From contig JAMWET010000660.1 in assembly GCA_024036415.1 (NCBI GenBank), positions 12,501 through 76,500 of the forward strand: a stretch of 64,000 nt of DNA, written 5' to 3'. The notes under the pieces were generated by a model. The model was given only the letters and a program-made list of their open reading frames with translations, had not been told where the DNA came from and did no database searches. Positions 40,423 to 51,905 of this stretch are shown in pieces. The first letter of the stretch is position 1; each line of letters opens with the position of its first letter. This stretch comes from Prochilodus magdalenae (lineage: Eukaryota > Chordata > Actinopteri > Characiformes > Prochilodontidae). A program made the translations under genes and the position numbers.

Positions 40423-41421
40423 TACACATTCATTTCTGGGTATTTTTCATTTCCAGATTCCCTCGTACAAGTGTTTATTTCTTAAATACACCCTTGTTAA
40501 GACTGTTTGGTTAGACATTTGTTAGTTCCTTTGTTTCTTAACTTCATTACTGATGTACCCAAGTGAGGACAGTACACAGCCTACAGTTCACCACAGCAGT
40601 GGTGCAGTAGGGACGGATGTTTGTAGTCTGAAAGGAATCGATTGTACAATATCCCAAAAAGAAAATTCCCCCTTATTCACCGCTCTGTCTACGGTCCTTG
40701 AGATCCACCTAAGCTTTGCTGAATTCCACCCCCCACCCAGAGCCGAACACCTGCCTGAACCTTAAGGACGGCCCAAAAAAACGTGTCGGCACACGAAGAA
40801 GCGGCTACTACAGGAGATGAATGCGCCTTGACTATAGGGGCATGTTTTCTACCTTGCAAAAAAAAAAAAACAACAAGAAAAAAAAAAAGAAAGGAAATTT
40901 AAATTTGAGAACTACGGTTGTTCCTCAGCTGTCCCAGCTCTGTTCTAGTACTGTAATAATCCTGGATGGTTCAGCCCACACTGTCTCTTGTAGTGTTAAG
41001 AAGATCCAGCAGTGGTTGGAGGGCTTGCTCATTGCCATTATACTACACAGTAATGTATCAGATTCTATATCTTAGAGCTTAATTTGTATGAATGGTTTGT
41101 ATTTGTAAATAGTCGATCCCAATGGAGCTGCTTCTGTATATGCCCTCATCCACTGTCTGTTGATCCCTCTCTCTGCGCCCCGCCCCATCTCTCTACCCCC
41201 AACCAACACCCTTCATCCATCCCATATATGCTTGTTCTTGGTTTCTCTGACAAAGAAAATGATGTTGCTGATGTAGATGTGAACTCCATGAAACCTATGC
41301 TCTTGTACAGAGGCTGTAAAAGTTGTCAAAAAAAACGTATATATATATTATAAGTACTTACCATCTGTATGATCACAATTACTTTCAGGGCAAAAAAACT
41401 GGGGTTGGAGATGTATATATG

Positions 41422-41427
41422 AATAAA
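41422..41427 (+). terminator. nxph1: polyadenylation signal AATAAA for nxph1
   Basis: The first canonical AATAAA downstream of the stop codon that I found, about 1.4 kb into the UTR. It is followed within 25 bases by a TTTTATCAG/TTGATTTT region that could act as the downstream U-rich element. Confidence 0.65.
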
Positions 41428-41504
41428 CTACTGAAAGTTTTATCAGTTGATTTTCTTGAGTCGTTTGGAGCCACTTGAAATGAACTCGATGTTGTTTAGA
41501 CATT

Positions 41505-41730
41505 CATTCATTCATGGTTGGTATAGTGTAATGGGTACCACCTCCACCTCCCATGCTGTAGACTGTGATTTGATCATCTACCTGGTTAAGCACCCTATAC
41601 TATACCAGTAAGGGGCAGGGGCAAGGGCAAGACTCCTAACACTACCTTCACCTTCCTGTATAAGACCAATTTGTTCCTGACCAATTTGTAAGCCACTCTA
41701 GATAAGAATGTCTTTCAAATACTGTTAACG
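41505..41730 (+). mobile_element. tRNA-derived SINE-like element
   Basis: TGGTATAGTGTAATGGGTACC resembles an A-box region of a SINE head, and GACTGTGATTTGATCATC a degenerate B box. The body ends TGTAAGCCACTCTAGATAAG and AATGTCTTTCAAATAC, a diverged form of the LINE tail at 33178. A SINE sharing the tail of a partner LINE is a known arrangement. This copy is old. Confidence 0.6.
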
Positions 41731-42317
41731 CCATGAACACACAGCTTTCAAAAGATTCCCTTCACTTTCCATGCCATTATTTTATTTCTGGGACCAGTCC
41801 TCCCTTTTCCTGAAAGAGCAGCTGAACAATTTCTGTGGAAATCCATGGAGGGTTTTCTGGTTTTTTTTCAGATGGTCTGTATCTCAGTGCCAGTAAGAGA
41901 GAAGGGGGGGTTAGAGCAGCAGGCCAATAGCGTCTGTTCTGGGAGCTCACAGTGGCACCTGCCATACAATCCTTTGACTCGGCAGTTAGGATCAGCAGTC
42001 CCTTTTAAAGTGATTAGAGCCTCCGGTGGGAGAAATCCACTGTGTTTAGCTGGCTCACAACTTATCAGTAATTAAAGAGGATGCCAGGTTTCTGTGTTCA
42101 TCGGCTCTCTGTGGGGGGTGGGGCTTTTACAGGATTTTTCAGTCAACAGCTCTTTCCAAAGTTTGCTCTGAATGCTCACTTTTTAATCAGGCCTAAAGAT
42201 TTAGATTTGTGTATGTGGGTTTTTGTCAATATTCAAAACATGTGACCTATCAGTATGCAAGTATAGGAAAAGGTCAAATTGAAACATATTCTGAACTACT
42301 ATAGGGTACAAATTCTA
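41731..42317. other. intergenic sequence without a recognised gene
   Basis: Unique-looking; nothing supported. Confidence 0.5.
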
Positions 42318-42975
42318 CACTCATTGCCAAAAGGATAGTTGCACAAATATATGCACAGAGAAAGAATCAACCCACAGGAATGAAACTTGGTGGGTAGGTA
42401 TGGCATCGTAATATTTGCAAATGATTCAAGTTTCAAGTTGCAAATGATTTAGCGTCAGCTAAAATGCCATAAATGTAAAGGTACCTCTCTGACCCAGCAG
42501 CCATTATGCAGACATTCAGCGAGCAGTGATGCCCTCCATGGGTCATCCTCCATACAGACTTCATGCACACAGAACATTACAATGACTGCCCTTAACATCA
42601 CTTCATCAGCAAAGACTGCAATTGTGTCTTGTCCAACTGTCAAGAGAGTCCTATTGTTGTCTTGGTAGAGATGCCTAACAAATGTGGTGGAGACACCATG
42701 GTCAACACCAAGACGAACAGTGTGTTGTCATGTGTCACATGCCCAAAAGGCCTGGTATCACTCCACCACTCCTCTACCACAAAATCTGCAGGAACTGTGT
42801 GAGAATTTTCAAGCTGCATAGAACTGACGCCATGCTAAGACGTATGCATGTTGCGTTACCATGTCAGTCTAAATTGTTCAGCATTTATTGCTCCTGGTAA
42901 CATTTAACTTCCCTCCAAATAGCATTGCAGTCCCATACTTTCTTCTGGCTGCACCTATTATTTTGTCGATAAGTG
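42318..42975 (+). mobile_element. Tc1-like element, family A copy 3 (best-preserved ends)
   Basis: Flanked by TA on both sides (42316-42317 and 42976-42977). The left end CACTCATTGCCAAAAGGATAG is an imperfect inverted repeat of the right end, which finishes TTTTGTCGATAAGTG. It is 658 bp long, without an intact transposase; short frames at 42455-42643 (minus) and 42682-42900 (plus) are remnants. Related copies lie at 3938, 9138, 52546 and 55755. Confidence 0.7.
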
Positions 42976-43599
42976 TATTTGAGCTACTAAATTGAGAGAT
43001 ATTTAACTAAACTACCATGAGCGCTCATTTAAACAGTAACTTTACTCAAAATGCCATTGAAGTTAGCATGGTTTTATTGTATGCTTTTACATGCTTGTCA
43101 TTTTTGGTTATGAACTAGCATAGCTAAAAAGGTAAAAGCTTAGGTCATGCAGAATTAAATGTAGGGAATTAGCCAAGACGTACATTTCACACATGAGGCT
43201 AACATTGTGAACAACCCAATGTCAATAGTCACCAAAAATATTTTCTGGACCAGGGGCTTGCAAGTGTTCATCTACATGGTGAAGTTTGTTTGCATCAACA
43301 AGTGCGTATGTTGATGCGGTTTTGACCATGAATTAGCAGAAATTGTTTGCGAGTAACATAAGCTTGCAGCCTCATGTCTAGGCTGTTCGACAATATCTGG
43401 GGTAAGAGGGAAATACGTATCTGGGGTAAGAGGGAACACCTACTCTGTGGTCCTTTGTATATTGTTCAGTGCCTGGAGTTCCCCCGTTTCCATTCCGTCA
43501 ACTTTTATTGACAATCTTACATGAAATATAATCACTAAGGAATGAGTTCATCAAGTCTCATGTCACGTACAAGCAGCTAACACAAAGATTCAGGAAGTC
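42976..43599. other. intergenic sequence without a recognised gene
   Basis: AT-rich. A short direct repeat (ATCTGGGGTAAGAGGGAA twice, about 43396-43436) is the only visible structure. Confidence 0.5.
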
Positions 43600-44930
43600 G
43601 GTGTGTTGTCAATGATGATGCATTCAGTACATTTACTCGGCCCATCAACGGCCCCCTCCTCCCGCACCAGAGTCAGAGAAAACTGCATTTCTCCCCTCTG
43701 ATGGGTCAGAACATTTCGATCTCTGAAACATAGCCTGCGGTGGAATCATAATTAAGTGACAGAATAAGCGAGTAGACTATTTATTCAATTACGTCGCTGC
43801 CTGACACTTCCCTCACCCGAGCCGGTCTCCTCTTCATTTATGGGCCTGACTATCATGTGCATTTAATCCAAACGTTACTCACTACAGATTACCTGCTAAA
43901 CACCTTTATGATGAATGTCTTTAATACCTCTAGATCAGATTTAGCAGTCCGCTTCCCCTTGTTAGCACCGCACGCCTATCCCGGGAGGGCGAAAGAGAGA
44001 GAGTGAGAGAGTGTATCTCAGAAATCAGGAGCCTTCGGAACAATGGGCTTTGGTGCCTTGCCCAACATTAAACCATCGCTGCCAATCCCATCCCACTCTT
44101 AGCCCCTCGCTTTTACCTCCACAGAATTTCTGTTTTAATCAAAAGCGGAATGGAAAAAGGACCCTGCATGCCTCTGGGATATTTTTCCATTAACCATTCT
44201 GACACATGACTGACTGTGGGGGATTATTGGTTTTTGAAGAACTATTAACAGCTGTACATTTGCATTTTAATACAGTTCTCCTCCACTACTAATGCAATTT
44301 TGGTTCTCAGCTTTGTTGCCGCCTTGTTCCTGGAGCAATTCAGAGCAACAGCGAAAAGGCCCTTCGGCTTTAATCATTTTAATTGCCATGAAAAATTAGT
44401 TTTCATTAATCACTCCTGAATCTTTGCAAGTGCGCCAGAGCGCCATTACAGCTTCTCTCAGAATGGTCGCTCATCCTTTCCTGAAAGTTTTTCCGCAGCG
44501 CCAGCCAAGTTTGGCCTTCAGGATTTTGAGCGTCTGAGGACTTCAAGACAGCAAATAAACCTCGAGGTGTACCTCACTTCACTTCACTCCACAGATTTAA
44601 GTTTTCCTTTATTTTCTGCAACGACAACTGACATTCTTCCCATGGGGCCTCTACGTTTCTGCCTCCTCCCACCGCAAAGCAGGTTTCTGCATACCTTAAT
44701 CAGTCCCCTTACCTATTTAAAGCACGCATGTATGGCTGAGGACGCATTCAAGGTCATTAGTATGAACTGTGAGCAGCTTATTCAGATGTAACATTTCCTT
44801 TGATTTCCTCGCAGGAGGCTTGGGGAGCGCTCTGTGGAGGAACGGTAACCTTTACCTCCATTATCATTTTCTCCCTGTGCTCTGGATCTAGCTCCTTCTC
44901 CTCCAGTGAGCAGGTGAGCACGCAACATTA
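43600..44930. other. candidate conserved noncoding block downstream of nxph1
   Basis: A 1.3 kb repeat-poor stretch with mixed composition and ATTA-type cores (for example 44365-44420). Short frames lack domains. It contains the exon-like segment described under findings. Function is inferred only from appearance. Confidence 0.35.
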
Positions 44931-45146
44931 CACACCTCACATAGGCATCTCATTTGAGACGACATTTTCTCTTCTGAGCTTTCGGGAGCCTTGCACAACC
45001 CCAAGTTCATCTGGTTCAACTCTTTTGTCTATAAGCTGTGCCAATGAATAGCTAAAGCAGTATTGACGGATACTGTCATGCCATTAAGTGAAATTCAATA
45101 AACAAAGAGTTGTAAGTCTGTTCTTGCTCTCTGTTAGTTCTATATA

Positions 45147-46215
45147 CACTATACTGCCAAAAGTATTCGCTCGTCTACTTTCCCGCATATGAACTTGAGT
45201 GACATTCCATTCTTAACCCATAGGGTTTAATATGATGTCAGCCCACCCTCTGCAGCTATAACAGCTTTAACTTCTCTGGGAAGGCTTTCCACAAGGCTTA
45301 GGAATGTGTTTATGGGAAATTTTGACCATTCTTCCAGAAGCACGTTTGTGAGGTTGGACAATCATGTTGGGCGAGAAGGTCTGGCTCACAGTCTCCACTC
45401 TAATTCAGCCCAAATTTGTTCTGTCGGTTTGAGGTCAGGACTCTGTACAGGTCAGGAAAGTTCTTCCACACCAAACTCACTCATCCATGTCGTCATAGAC
45501 CTTGCTTTGTGCACCGGTGCGCAGTCATGTTGAAACAACTGTTTCCATGAAGTTTGTAGCATAAAATGATTCAAAATCTCTTTAAGAGTTCCTTTCATTG
45601 GCCATGTCCAACTCCTGAAAATCAATCCCACACTATAATCCTCTCTCAACCAAACTTTACACTTGGCACAATGCAGTCAGACATGTACCGTTGTCCTAGC
45701 AACTGCCAAACTCAGACTCATCTATTGGATTGCCAGATGAAGAAGCATGATTCGTCATTAGAATGCAGTGGCAGCGTGCTTTACACTACTGCACTGAACA
45801 CTTTCCATTGTGCTTAGTGATGTAAGGCTTGGATGCAGCCTTGGAAACCCAGTCCATGAAGCCGAAAGTTGGCAACCTCTGTACACTATGTGCCTCAGCA
45901 TCCACTGACCCCACCCTGTCATTTTATGTGCCCTACCACTTTGTGTTGCTGTCATTCCCAATCACTTCCACTTTGTTATAATACCACTGAGAGTTAACTG
46001 TGGAACATTTAGTAGTGAGGAAATTTAACGAGCGGAATTGTTGCACATGTTGCACCCTACCACGACACCACGTAAATTCACTGAGCTCCTGAGAGCAACC
46101 CGTTCTTTCACTAATGTCTCTAGAAGCAGTCTGCATGCCTATGTGCTTAGATTTATACACCTGTGGCCGTGGAAGTGGTTGAAATAGTTGGGTGGATACT
46201 TTTAGCAATATGGTG
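45147..46215 (-). mobile_element. degenerate Tc1-like transposon, minus orientation
   Basis: Flanked by TA (45145-45146 and 46216-46217). The left end reads CACTATACTGCCAAAAGTATT and the right end AATACTTTTAGCAATATGGTG-like, an imperfect inverted repeat. At 1069 bp it is shorter than a full Tc1 element, so parts are deleted. It encodes a broken transposase on the minus strand. Confidence 0.88.
45400..46175 (-). pseudogene. Tc1-like transposase pseudogene
   Basis: Minus-strand pieces are recognisable. The N-terminal piece (about 46175-45933) includes KHIGMQTASRDISERTG. A later stretch holds the first catalytic Asp at 45756-45754 (in NDES). Then comes FQHDCAPVHKAR with the second Asp at 45526-45524, and SPDLKPTEQIWAELE with the Glu at 45421-45419. 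Thirty-four codons separate the second and third, as in DD34E enzymes. A stop codon replaces the expected Trp just after VEELS. Deletions and frame changes elsewhere mean it cannot be functional. Confidence 0.8.
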
Positions 46216-46217
46216 TA

Positions 46218-46850
46218 CATTCTTGTTATCTGTGGGTGTTTCATTTGTAAGCAGTGTTGATATCAAAGGCTTAGCAAATCTCAATCATTTGTCCTCCTCT
46301 GGGCGACAGTTTGCCAAAAGCTTACCCCCTGGGGAAGAGTTTGCCTTCTGGAAGAGAATAACACTGAGGAGACCCTGGAAACATTTGCTCAACAGCTTTT
46401 TTTTCTCCAGACTTTCAGAATCCAAGAGCTCAACAAACTTAGACCATAGTGAGTGGTCCGGAGTGATCTCCTCAGTTCAAGCCACACAAAAAGAAGAAAT
46501 TACCACAAAAGCAAAAGACAGCTCCATCTGTCTAATTTTCAGTCAGAACAGTCACTAAGTTTTCAGGGTGTGTTAGAAAAGGCATCTAAGCCTTTAGTTG
46601 CTCTACTGGATCTAACTATTATTATCTCTGGTCATGTGTTTTTGGAAAGTGGGGAATAACACTCTATAATTCTATAAAGTTTGATGTTGTCTCTAAATTT
46701 CTCTGGCTGTCTGGATCTCTGCCACTGGCATTAGATTCAAATTATGAGAATTCATGTCTGTACATTTTCCTGAAGGCTAGAAATACAATTCAGTGCTCGC
46801 TGGAAAGGGCGCGTCATACGCTACTGACCTGTGGATTTTGAAGAATGGGA
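46218..46850. repeat. dispersed repeat, family F copy 1
   Basis: The segment 46600-46845 aligns with 48340-48605: ATTATCTCTGG, then CATAATCcAGTAAAGTTTGA-type sequence, then CTGAAGGCTAGAAATACAAT, then ACTGACCTGTGGA. Class unknown. A 131-codon frame at 46163-46558 overlaps the edge and is not supported as a gene. Confidence 0.5.
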
Positions 46851-47140
46851 ATTTTTAAAGTTACTCAATACAAAGCATTTTGTTCTCCTGTGGCTTTATT
46901 CAAGACACCACCAGAAATTAATTAACGTAAACTCAACTCATCAGAATCAGGATGCATGATGTGTAATGCCCTAAACACGATCACCATAACAGCTTTGATT
47001 GGATTTGGATACCTTCCCTGGAACAATTCTCAAGAGAAATTCCTGTAGACTGGGACTGTATCCATTGCCTGATAGAGCTTTGTGGCCATATGCTTCACAT
47101 GCTTTGGGGCCATTTTCCACACATCTAATGAGACATTCAC

Positions 47141-47162
47141 TGAAATATATATATATATATAT

Positions 47163-47197
<35 letters not shown>
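47141..47197. repeat. (AT)n and (GA)n microsatellites
   Basis: About ten AT units, then about sixteen GA units. Confidence 0.94.
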
Positions 47198-47199
<2 letters not shown>

Positions 47200-48189
47200 T
47201 GCGTATATATAATAACATTTGTTGCACACTTTCTCAGAACAGTTGCTATTTGTGGTAAGGCCAGTTGCGATCCTCTTCCATGACATAGGATTCAGCCATC
47301 AGCAGCTGTTGTTTTGCTTGGATACACATTATGAATTTTGCCCTGAAGGCTATTGTTCTTGATTTAAACAATTATATTTTTTAAAGACATCAGGACCAGC
47401 CCTCTCTCCCCAACCCTAACACCTTCCAAAAATCTATTTAAACTAAATTACTTGAGAAGAGAAAAAAGATGGCACGGTAAAGGTTACCCTCACATTTAAT
47501 AACCCAAATTTCCCTGGGGAGGCCTGGGGCCCTGTCTCTAGACTACCTTCTCATAGAGGTGTTTGGTATCCTTATTAAAACTTTGAAAGCACATTTTAAT
47601 TAACACAGATTGAGTGTGAATGTGCGCATGCTTTTTAATTATATTTAGGGTAGTCGTATGTTTTTTCATGAACGCATCCCAGACTTCATGGGCTGACGTA
47701 ATCTTTGTTTCGATATAATTTCAGATACTGGGTTTTAATTTAGTTGTATGAAAATTCGTATTGCACATTTGAAAGTACATTATCCGTGCGTGGTACGGGC
47801 AGATCAAACCATGGACTTTAACCTTACAGTTCTGACAGAAAGTCACGAAAGGCAAAAGGGAATGTTGAAACATCAACACCTGATTGCAGCAGAACAGGGG
47901 TGCAGGCTGCATCCCTTTGAAGATAAAATGCGATTGGCCAAAAGTGGGTGACATAGCATTGGAGTCTTTCTGGCAGAACTTATGCTAAACCTTTCATTTC
48001 TGTGGATTGGTGCTATTGTAGAGTACGTGAAACACAGGGTTAGCACTGTTTTCAACTGACCACAGTAAGTTAGGAAGCTCAAAGAAAGCTCCTGTGATCT
48101 AAGTAAGCAATAGGCTCTACAGGCCCATATATACCATTACTGCTTGGTGAATCCGGTTTCAGTTTGATGCTGACTAGTTGCTGATCACG
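47198..48189. other. intergenic sequence without a recognised gene
   Basis: No repeat or gene recognised. 47440-47720 is compositionally complex. Confidence 0.45.
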
Positions 48190-48610
48190 TTATTGGGGCA
48201 CTAACAGGATGGACACCTCAGAGAAGACCATATTTCAGGGTCCGTATTTCTGGTAAGTAGTGTGATCTATAAACCTGACCTGTAAAATTTGATCTTGTTC
48301 TACCATTTCTCCACTGGTCTGCAGTGCTTTAAATATGAGACATTAAATGCCATTATCTCTGGTTTGCTAAAAACTACAGAAATAGCTCATGTGTCATTAG
48401 AGAAGAGGCATACTGCTCCATAATCCAGTAAAGTTTGACATCAGTTCCTTCTTTTGTCACTTCAGATTGTACTGGTTCTTCAAACCTCCACTGTGGTTGA
48501 GAATCTCGACAGATTCCAGATATGAAGTAGCCAGATCCCTGAAGGCTAGGAATGCAATCTAGGGCTCACAGGAAATGGTACGTCAGACTGACCTGTGGAC
48601 TCATGATGCT
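48190..48610. repeat. dispersed repeat, family F copy 2
   Basis: Pairs with the copy at 46600-46845. Confidence 0.5.
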
Positions 48611-49479
48611 GTTAGCAACTCATTGACACCGACTCAATCATCATCACATCACTGTCCACTTTTTTAAAAATCTAAATACATACAAACCCTAATACATAGT
48701 AAAAGCATCAATACTATGATAATATAAGTATGCATATTGGACATTTAGCTGGTTCTATAAAACTAATTAGGCCACTTGTTTCTTGTTGTCTTGTAACTTT
48801 TTGCACCTTGTTGGTCTCAGCCAACAAACAAGTGTATTTATTGTTCCTTGTGTAAAACATCTTATTTCTTTAAACACAGTTAATTTATGAGGATCTACAA
48901 CAAGCGAAGGATTTATATGGACTGAAAAAACTACAGAAAGATGGAAAGGTTAAAAAAAGGTTTGTGAATGGTCCTTGGCTTGAATGGACCTCAGTTAACA
49001 GTTCTTTAATCTGTAGCACTGTTAATGGCCAGGCAGGGTCTTGATGTTTAAAAAATGATCACTTAAAAAATGAAACACTAACTCAACAGGTTTATTATAA
49101 AGTCTAAAGCCCAGTCTCATTCATTAACCATTACAGCAGGGTCCAAATGCGCCTTTAGTTCTCTAAAGCAAACGGTATTGTGGAATCTGTGAACCTTTTC
49201 AGGATCACTTCCTTTAGTAAGGCACCACTGAGGGTTAAAAACGATCTATCTTCCTTCAGTATCAATCTTCTTGTTAAGACATAGAGGTTCAAGCCTCTAT
49301 TGCATTGGCTGAGGCTCTGGTCATTTTGAAATGTGCTGTTTTCCTTGAAAAGATCTCAGTTAGTGTCATTCTGCATCTTTCCTTGTGTTGAGAAAGAGAA
49401 GAGGAAATGGCTGTATGCCCCTGGGCATAAAATGGGTCAAGCCCAAAGTAAAGTGGTTTTTAATGATGGTGATTTGTCC
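48611..49479. other. intergenic sequence, probably partly an old transposon
   Basis: No gene. The part from about 49000 leads into the transposase relic at 49480 and may belong to the same element. Confidence 0.4.
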
Positions 49480-49780
49480 TGACCAGAGTCCAGACTTAAA
49501 TGTTATAGAGAGTATTTTGTCTTAGATTAAACACAAACTAACTTGCCAATGTTTATAAGCTATCTGAAGTCATCTGTTCTGCTGAGTGGAACAATATGGA
49601 CTCTGTACTTTGTAAAAGTTTATCTAAGAGTTCTCTCATAAATTCTCACTACTTAAAGGAATGAATGGGAAAAGCTTCTCATACCAAGTCACTGTAGTTT
49701 ATAGTTTGTTAAATAATGTGTTGTTAAGACCATTAAAAGCGCAATGTTTTTGCATTTGGGGATTGGAACCTTTTGCCTGG
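49480..49780 (+). pseudogene. ancient Tc1/mariner transposase relic (C-terminal end)
   Basis: The plus strand translates to PDQSPDLNVIESI around 49487-49525, the motif surrounding the third catalytic residue of Tc1-like transposases. Fragments of a C-terminal tail follow (HKLTCQC), then a putative terminal region near 49770. Stops and frame changes are frequent, so this is old. Confidence 0.55.
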
Positions 49781-50721
49781 AAGTGTAGTTGACATGGTAA
49801 GTTACTATTCCTAAACTAGTCAAAGTTTGATGCAGTGGTACACACTGACAAAAGCTAACCTGGCTCATTTTGCCCAGTCAAGAATAGGCTAGTCAGTTAA
49901 TCACCTTAATTAGCTAGTTAAGGCTAACTGGCTTTTGCTGGCTACCTATCTTCATGAACCTTGTCTGACCAACAAGACTGACATCCAAAACAAAAAATAT
50001 GTAGATTCATACCAAGAAACCCCATATAAAACTCATAGTCTGCATGAAAAGTTTCCACACAGGGAAGCCAGTATGGCTTTGCTTGTAGATGCTAATGTTA
50101 GCTCATGTTAGTTGACTAATGTTCTAGCTCTAATGTTGACTAGTTGACTAGCTCACTGGTGCTAAACTTTGCTTTCCGTAATTCATTTAAGAACTGTAAC
50201 TTATCAACTGCAGGCATTTCCTTTTCTCTTCCTCATCACATGAAAATCTGCAGAACAACAGCGACTAGTTCTCCTACAGTCAGTGTCAGCAAACACAGGT
50301 AAATAGATCATAATGTCCATCCATCATGTTTTAACAAGTTGTTTGTTTTCTATGTAACTCTGATTAGTAAATCCTAAGACTGAAAATAGTCTGTGAATTA
50401 AGACAACAGGAATGCTATTTGCAAATCTGATCTTGTATATCTGAAAGGTACTGTGCTATGGTTATTCTATGGCATTAAAGTGTATAACCATTTTTGGCAA
50501 CTCTATAGTAATATCATAAAATCAGAGTCATTTTGATTGAACCAGAGGGCATGAAGGAATAAATATGAGGATACAATTTCATTTTTAATAGAGCATCTTT
50601 CAGTGCATAGTAACCTTAAATGTGACCTGACCTCTGAATTTAATCAGCCCATTTCACAGGAGAGGAGGTCAGTTCATGGTTCACAAGATAACCCCCCTCA
50701 TATTTCAAACTGATATAACAG
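49781..50721. other. intergenic sequence without a recognised gene
   Basis: The words GCTAATGTTAGCTCATGTTAGTT and variants around 50090-50160 recur imperfectly (GTTGACTAG, CTAGCT). No gene. Confidence 0.45.
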
Positions 50722-50750
50722 AGTGTGCGTGTGTGTCTGTGTGTGTGTGT

Positions 50751-50788
<38 letters not shown>
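50722..50788. repeat. (GT)n and (GA)n microsatellites
   Basis: A GT run with a CT break, then about eighteen GA units. Confidence 0.93.
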
Positions 50789-50793
<5 letters not shown>

Positions 50794-51211
50794 CTAACAC
50801 GTTTCTGCTATCAGACATGTTTAAAGACAATGTCTAATAGAAAGAAGGCTCTTTGTCGGGGTTATCATTTGCAGACATGAAGATGTGGGGCTGGCACTGA
50901 GACATACAATATACAGAGCGGATGCTGCATGGCAAGGGTAAAAGAGCTGTTTGGATTTGCACACACACCATCCCAAACCCACCCGTAATAGGATTAATGT
51001 AGCCCCCAGCCATGCTGTTCCGCCTGGCAGAGGATCAATCGAAAAAAGGCAAGAGCATATTAAAAGGATTATAGATTAGCAATTAGATGTCTTTTGACTG
51101 CGGGAAGAAAAAAACTCGAAACGAGGTGATGGAGGTTCTGCATTTGATGTTAGCAGTTCAGAGGTAAGCGAAGGCAGCACTGTGAGAGAACCAGAGAATA
51201 TAACTCACATC

Positions 51212-51247
51212 AGAGGTGTACAGAGGGAGAGAGGGGGCAGGATAGAT

Positions 51248-51286
<39 letters not shown>

Positions 51287-51854
51287 GATATAGCAAGAGA
51301 TTGATAGAGACAACAATGAGAAAGAAGAAACACAGAAAGAGGAGCAAGGATAAAGACAACAGTGAAAGAGAAAGAAGAAGGATAGAGAGTGAGAACTAAA
51401 AAGAGAAAGACAGCAAAGGTAAAAGGGAGACAGAAAAAGAGAGAGGAAAAAATAGAAATGGTTGAGAAATAGAATCACAAAGAGAGAGGAGATAAAAGTG
51501 AATCAGAGAGAGATTATAGAAAGGAGAGTGAGAGAGAAAGACAGTAGAAAAATGCCAGTAAAAGAAAGACAGAGAAGAAGAAAATGACTGATGCAAGAGA
51601 AAGAGAGGGGGGAAGAGAAAGAAAGTGATAGTGATAACAAAAAGACAAAGAGAATGGGAGATAGAGATAGAGAGGGAAAATAGAAAGAGAGAGTAGAAAG
51701 AAAAACAGAGAGAAGGAAAGACTGAAGAGGAGAAAGTGGTGGTGAGAGAGAAGTTAGAAAGGGCAAGGAGGTGGAGAATCAGAGTTGAAAAAGATGAAAG
51801 AGTGAAAGAGGAGAAAGCATAAAAGGAGAAAGATGAGAAATATAAACAGAAAGT

Positions 51855-51902
<48 letters not shown>

Positions 51903-51905
51903 GGA
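51212..51905. repeat. ~0.7-kb polypurine tract with (GAAA)n and (GA)n
   Basis: The plus strand is overwhelmingly A and G for about 690 bp, including GAAA units at 51248-51287 and GA units at about 51859-51897. The minus-strand frames of up to 126 codons are Ser/Phe/Leu-rich translations of this tract and are not genes. Confidence 0.92.

Larger units (their letters stand above)
40007..41442 (+). other. nxph1: nxph1 3' untranslated region
   Basis: From the stop codon to just beyond the AATAAA at 41422-41427 there is no competing reading frame of substance. It contains (TTC)n(ATT)n at 40363-40422, an A-rich tract at 40857-40890 and a Pumilio-like word TGTAAATA at 41104-41111. The end is inferred from the polyadenylation signal; transcript data would be needed for the exact site. 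Confidence 0.7.

Noticed and set aside
46163..46558. 131-codon plus-strand frame with a hydrophobic start
   Set aside because: It begins inside the terminal repeat of a Tc1-like element and runs into unrelated repeat DNA.
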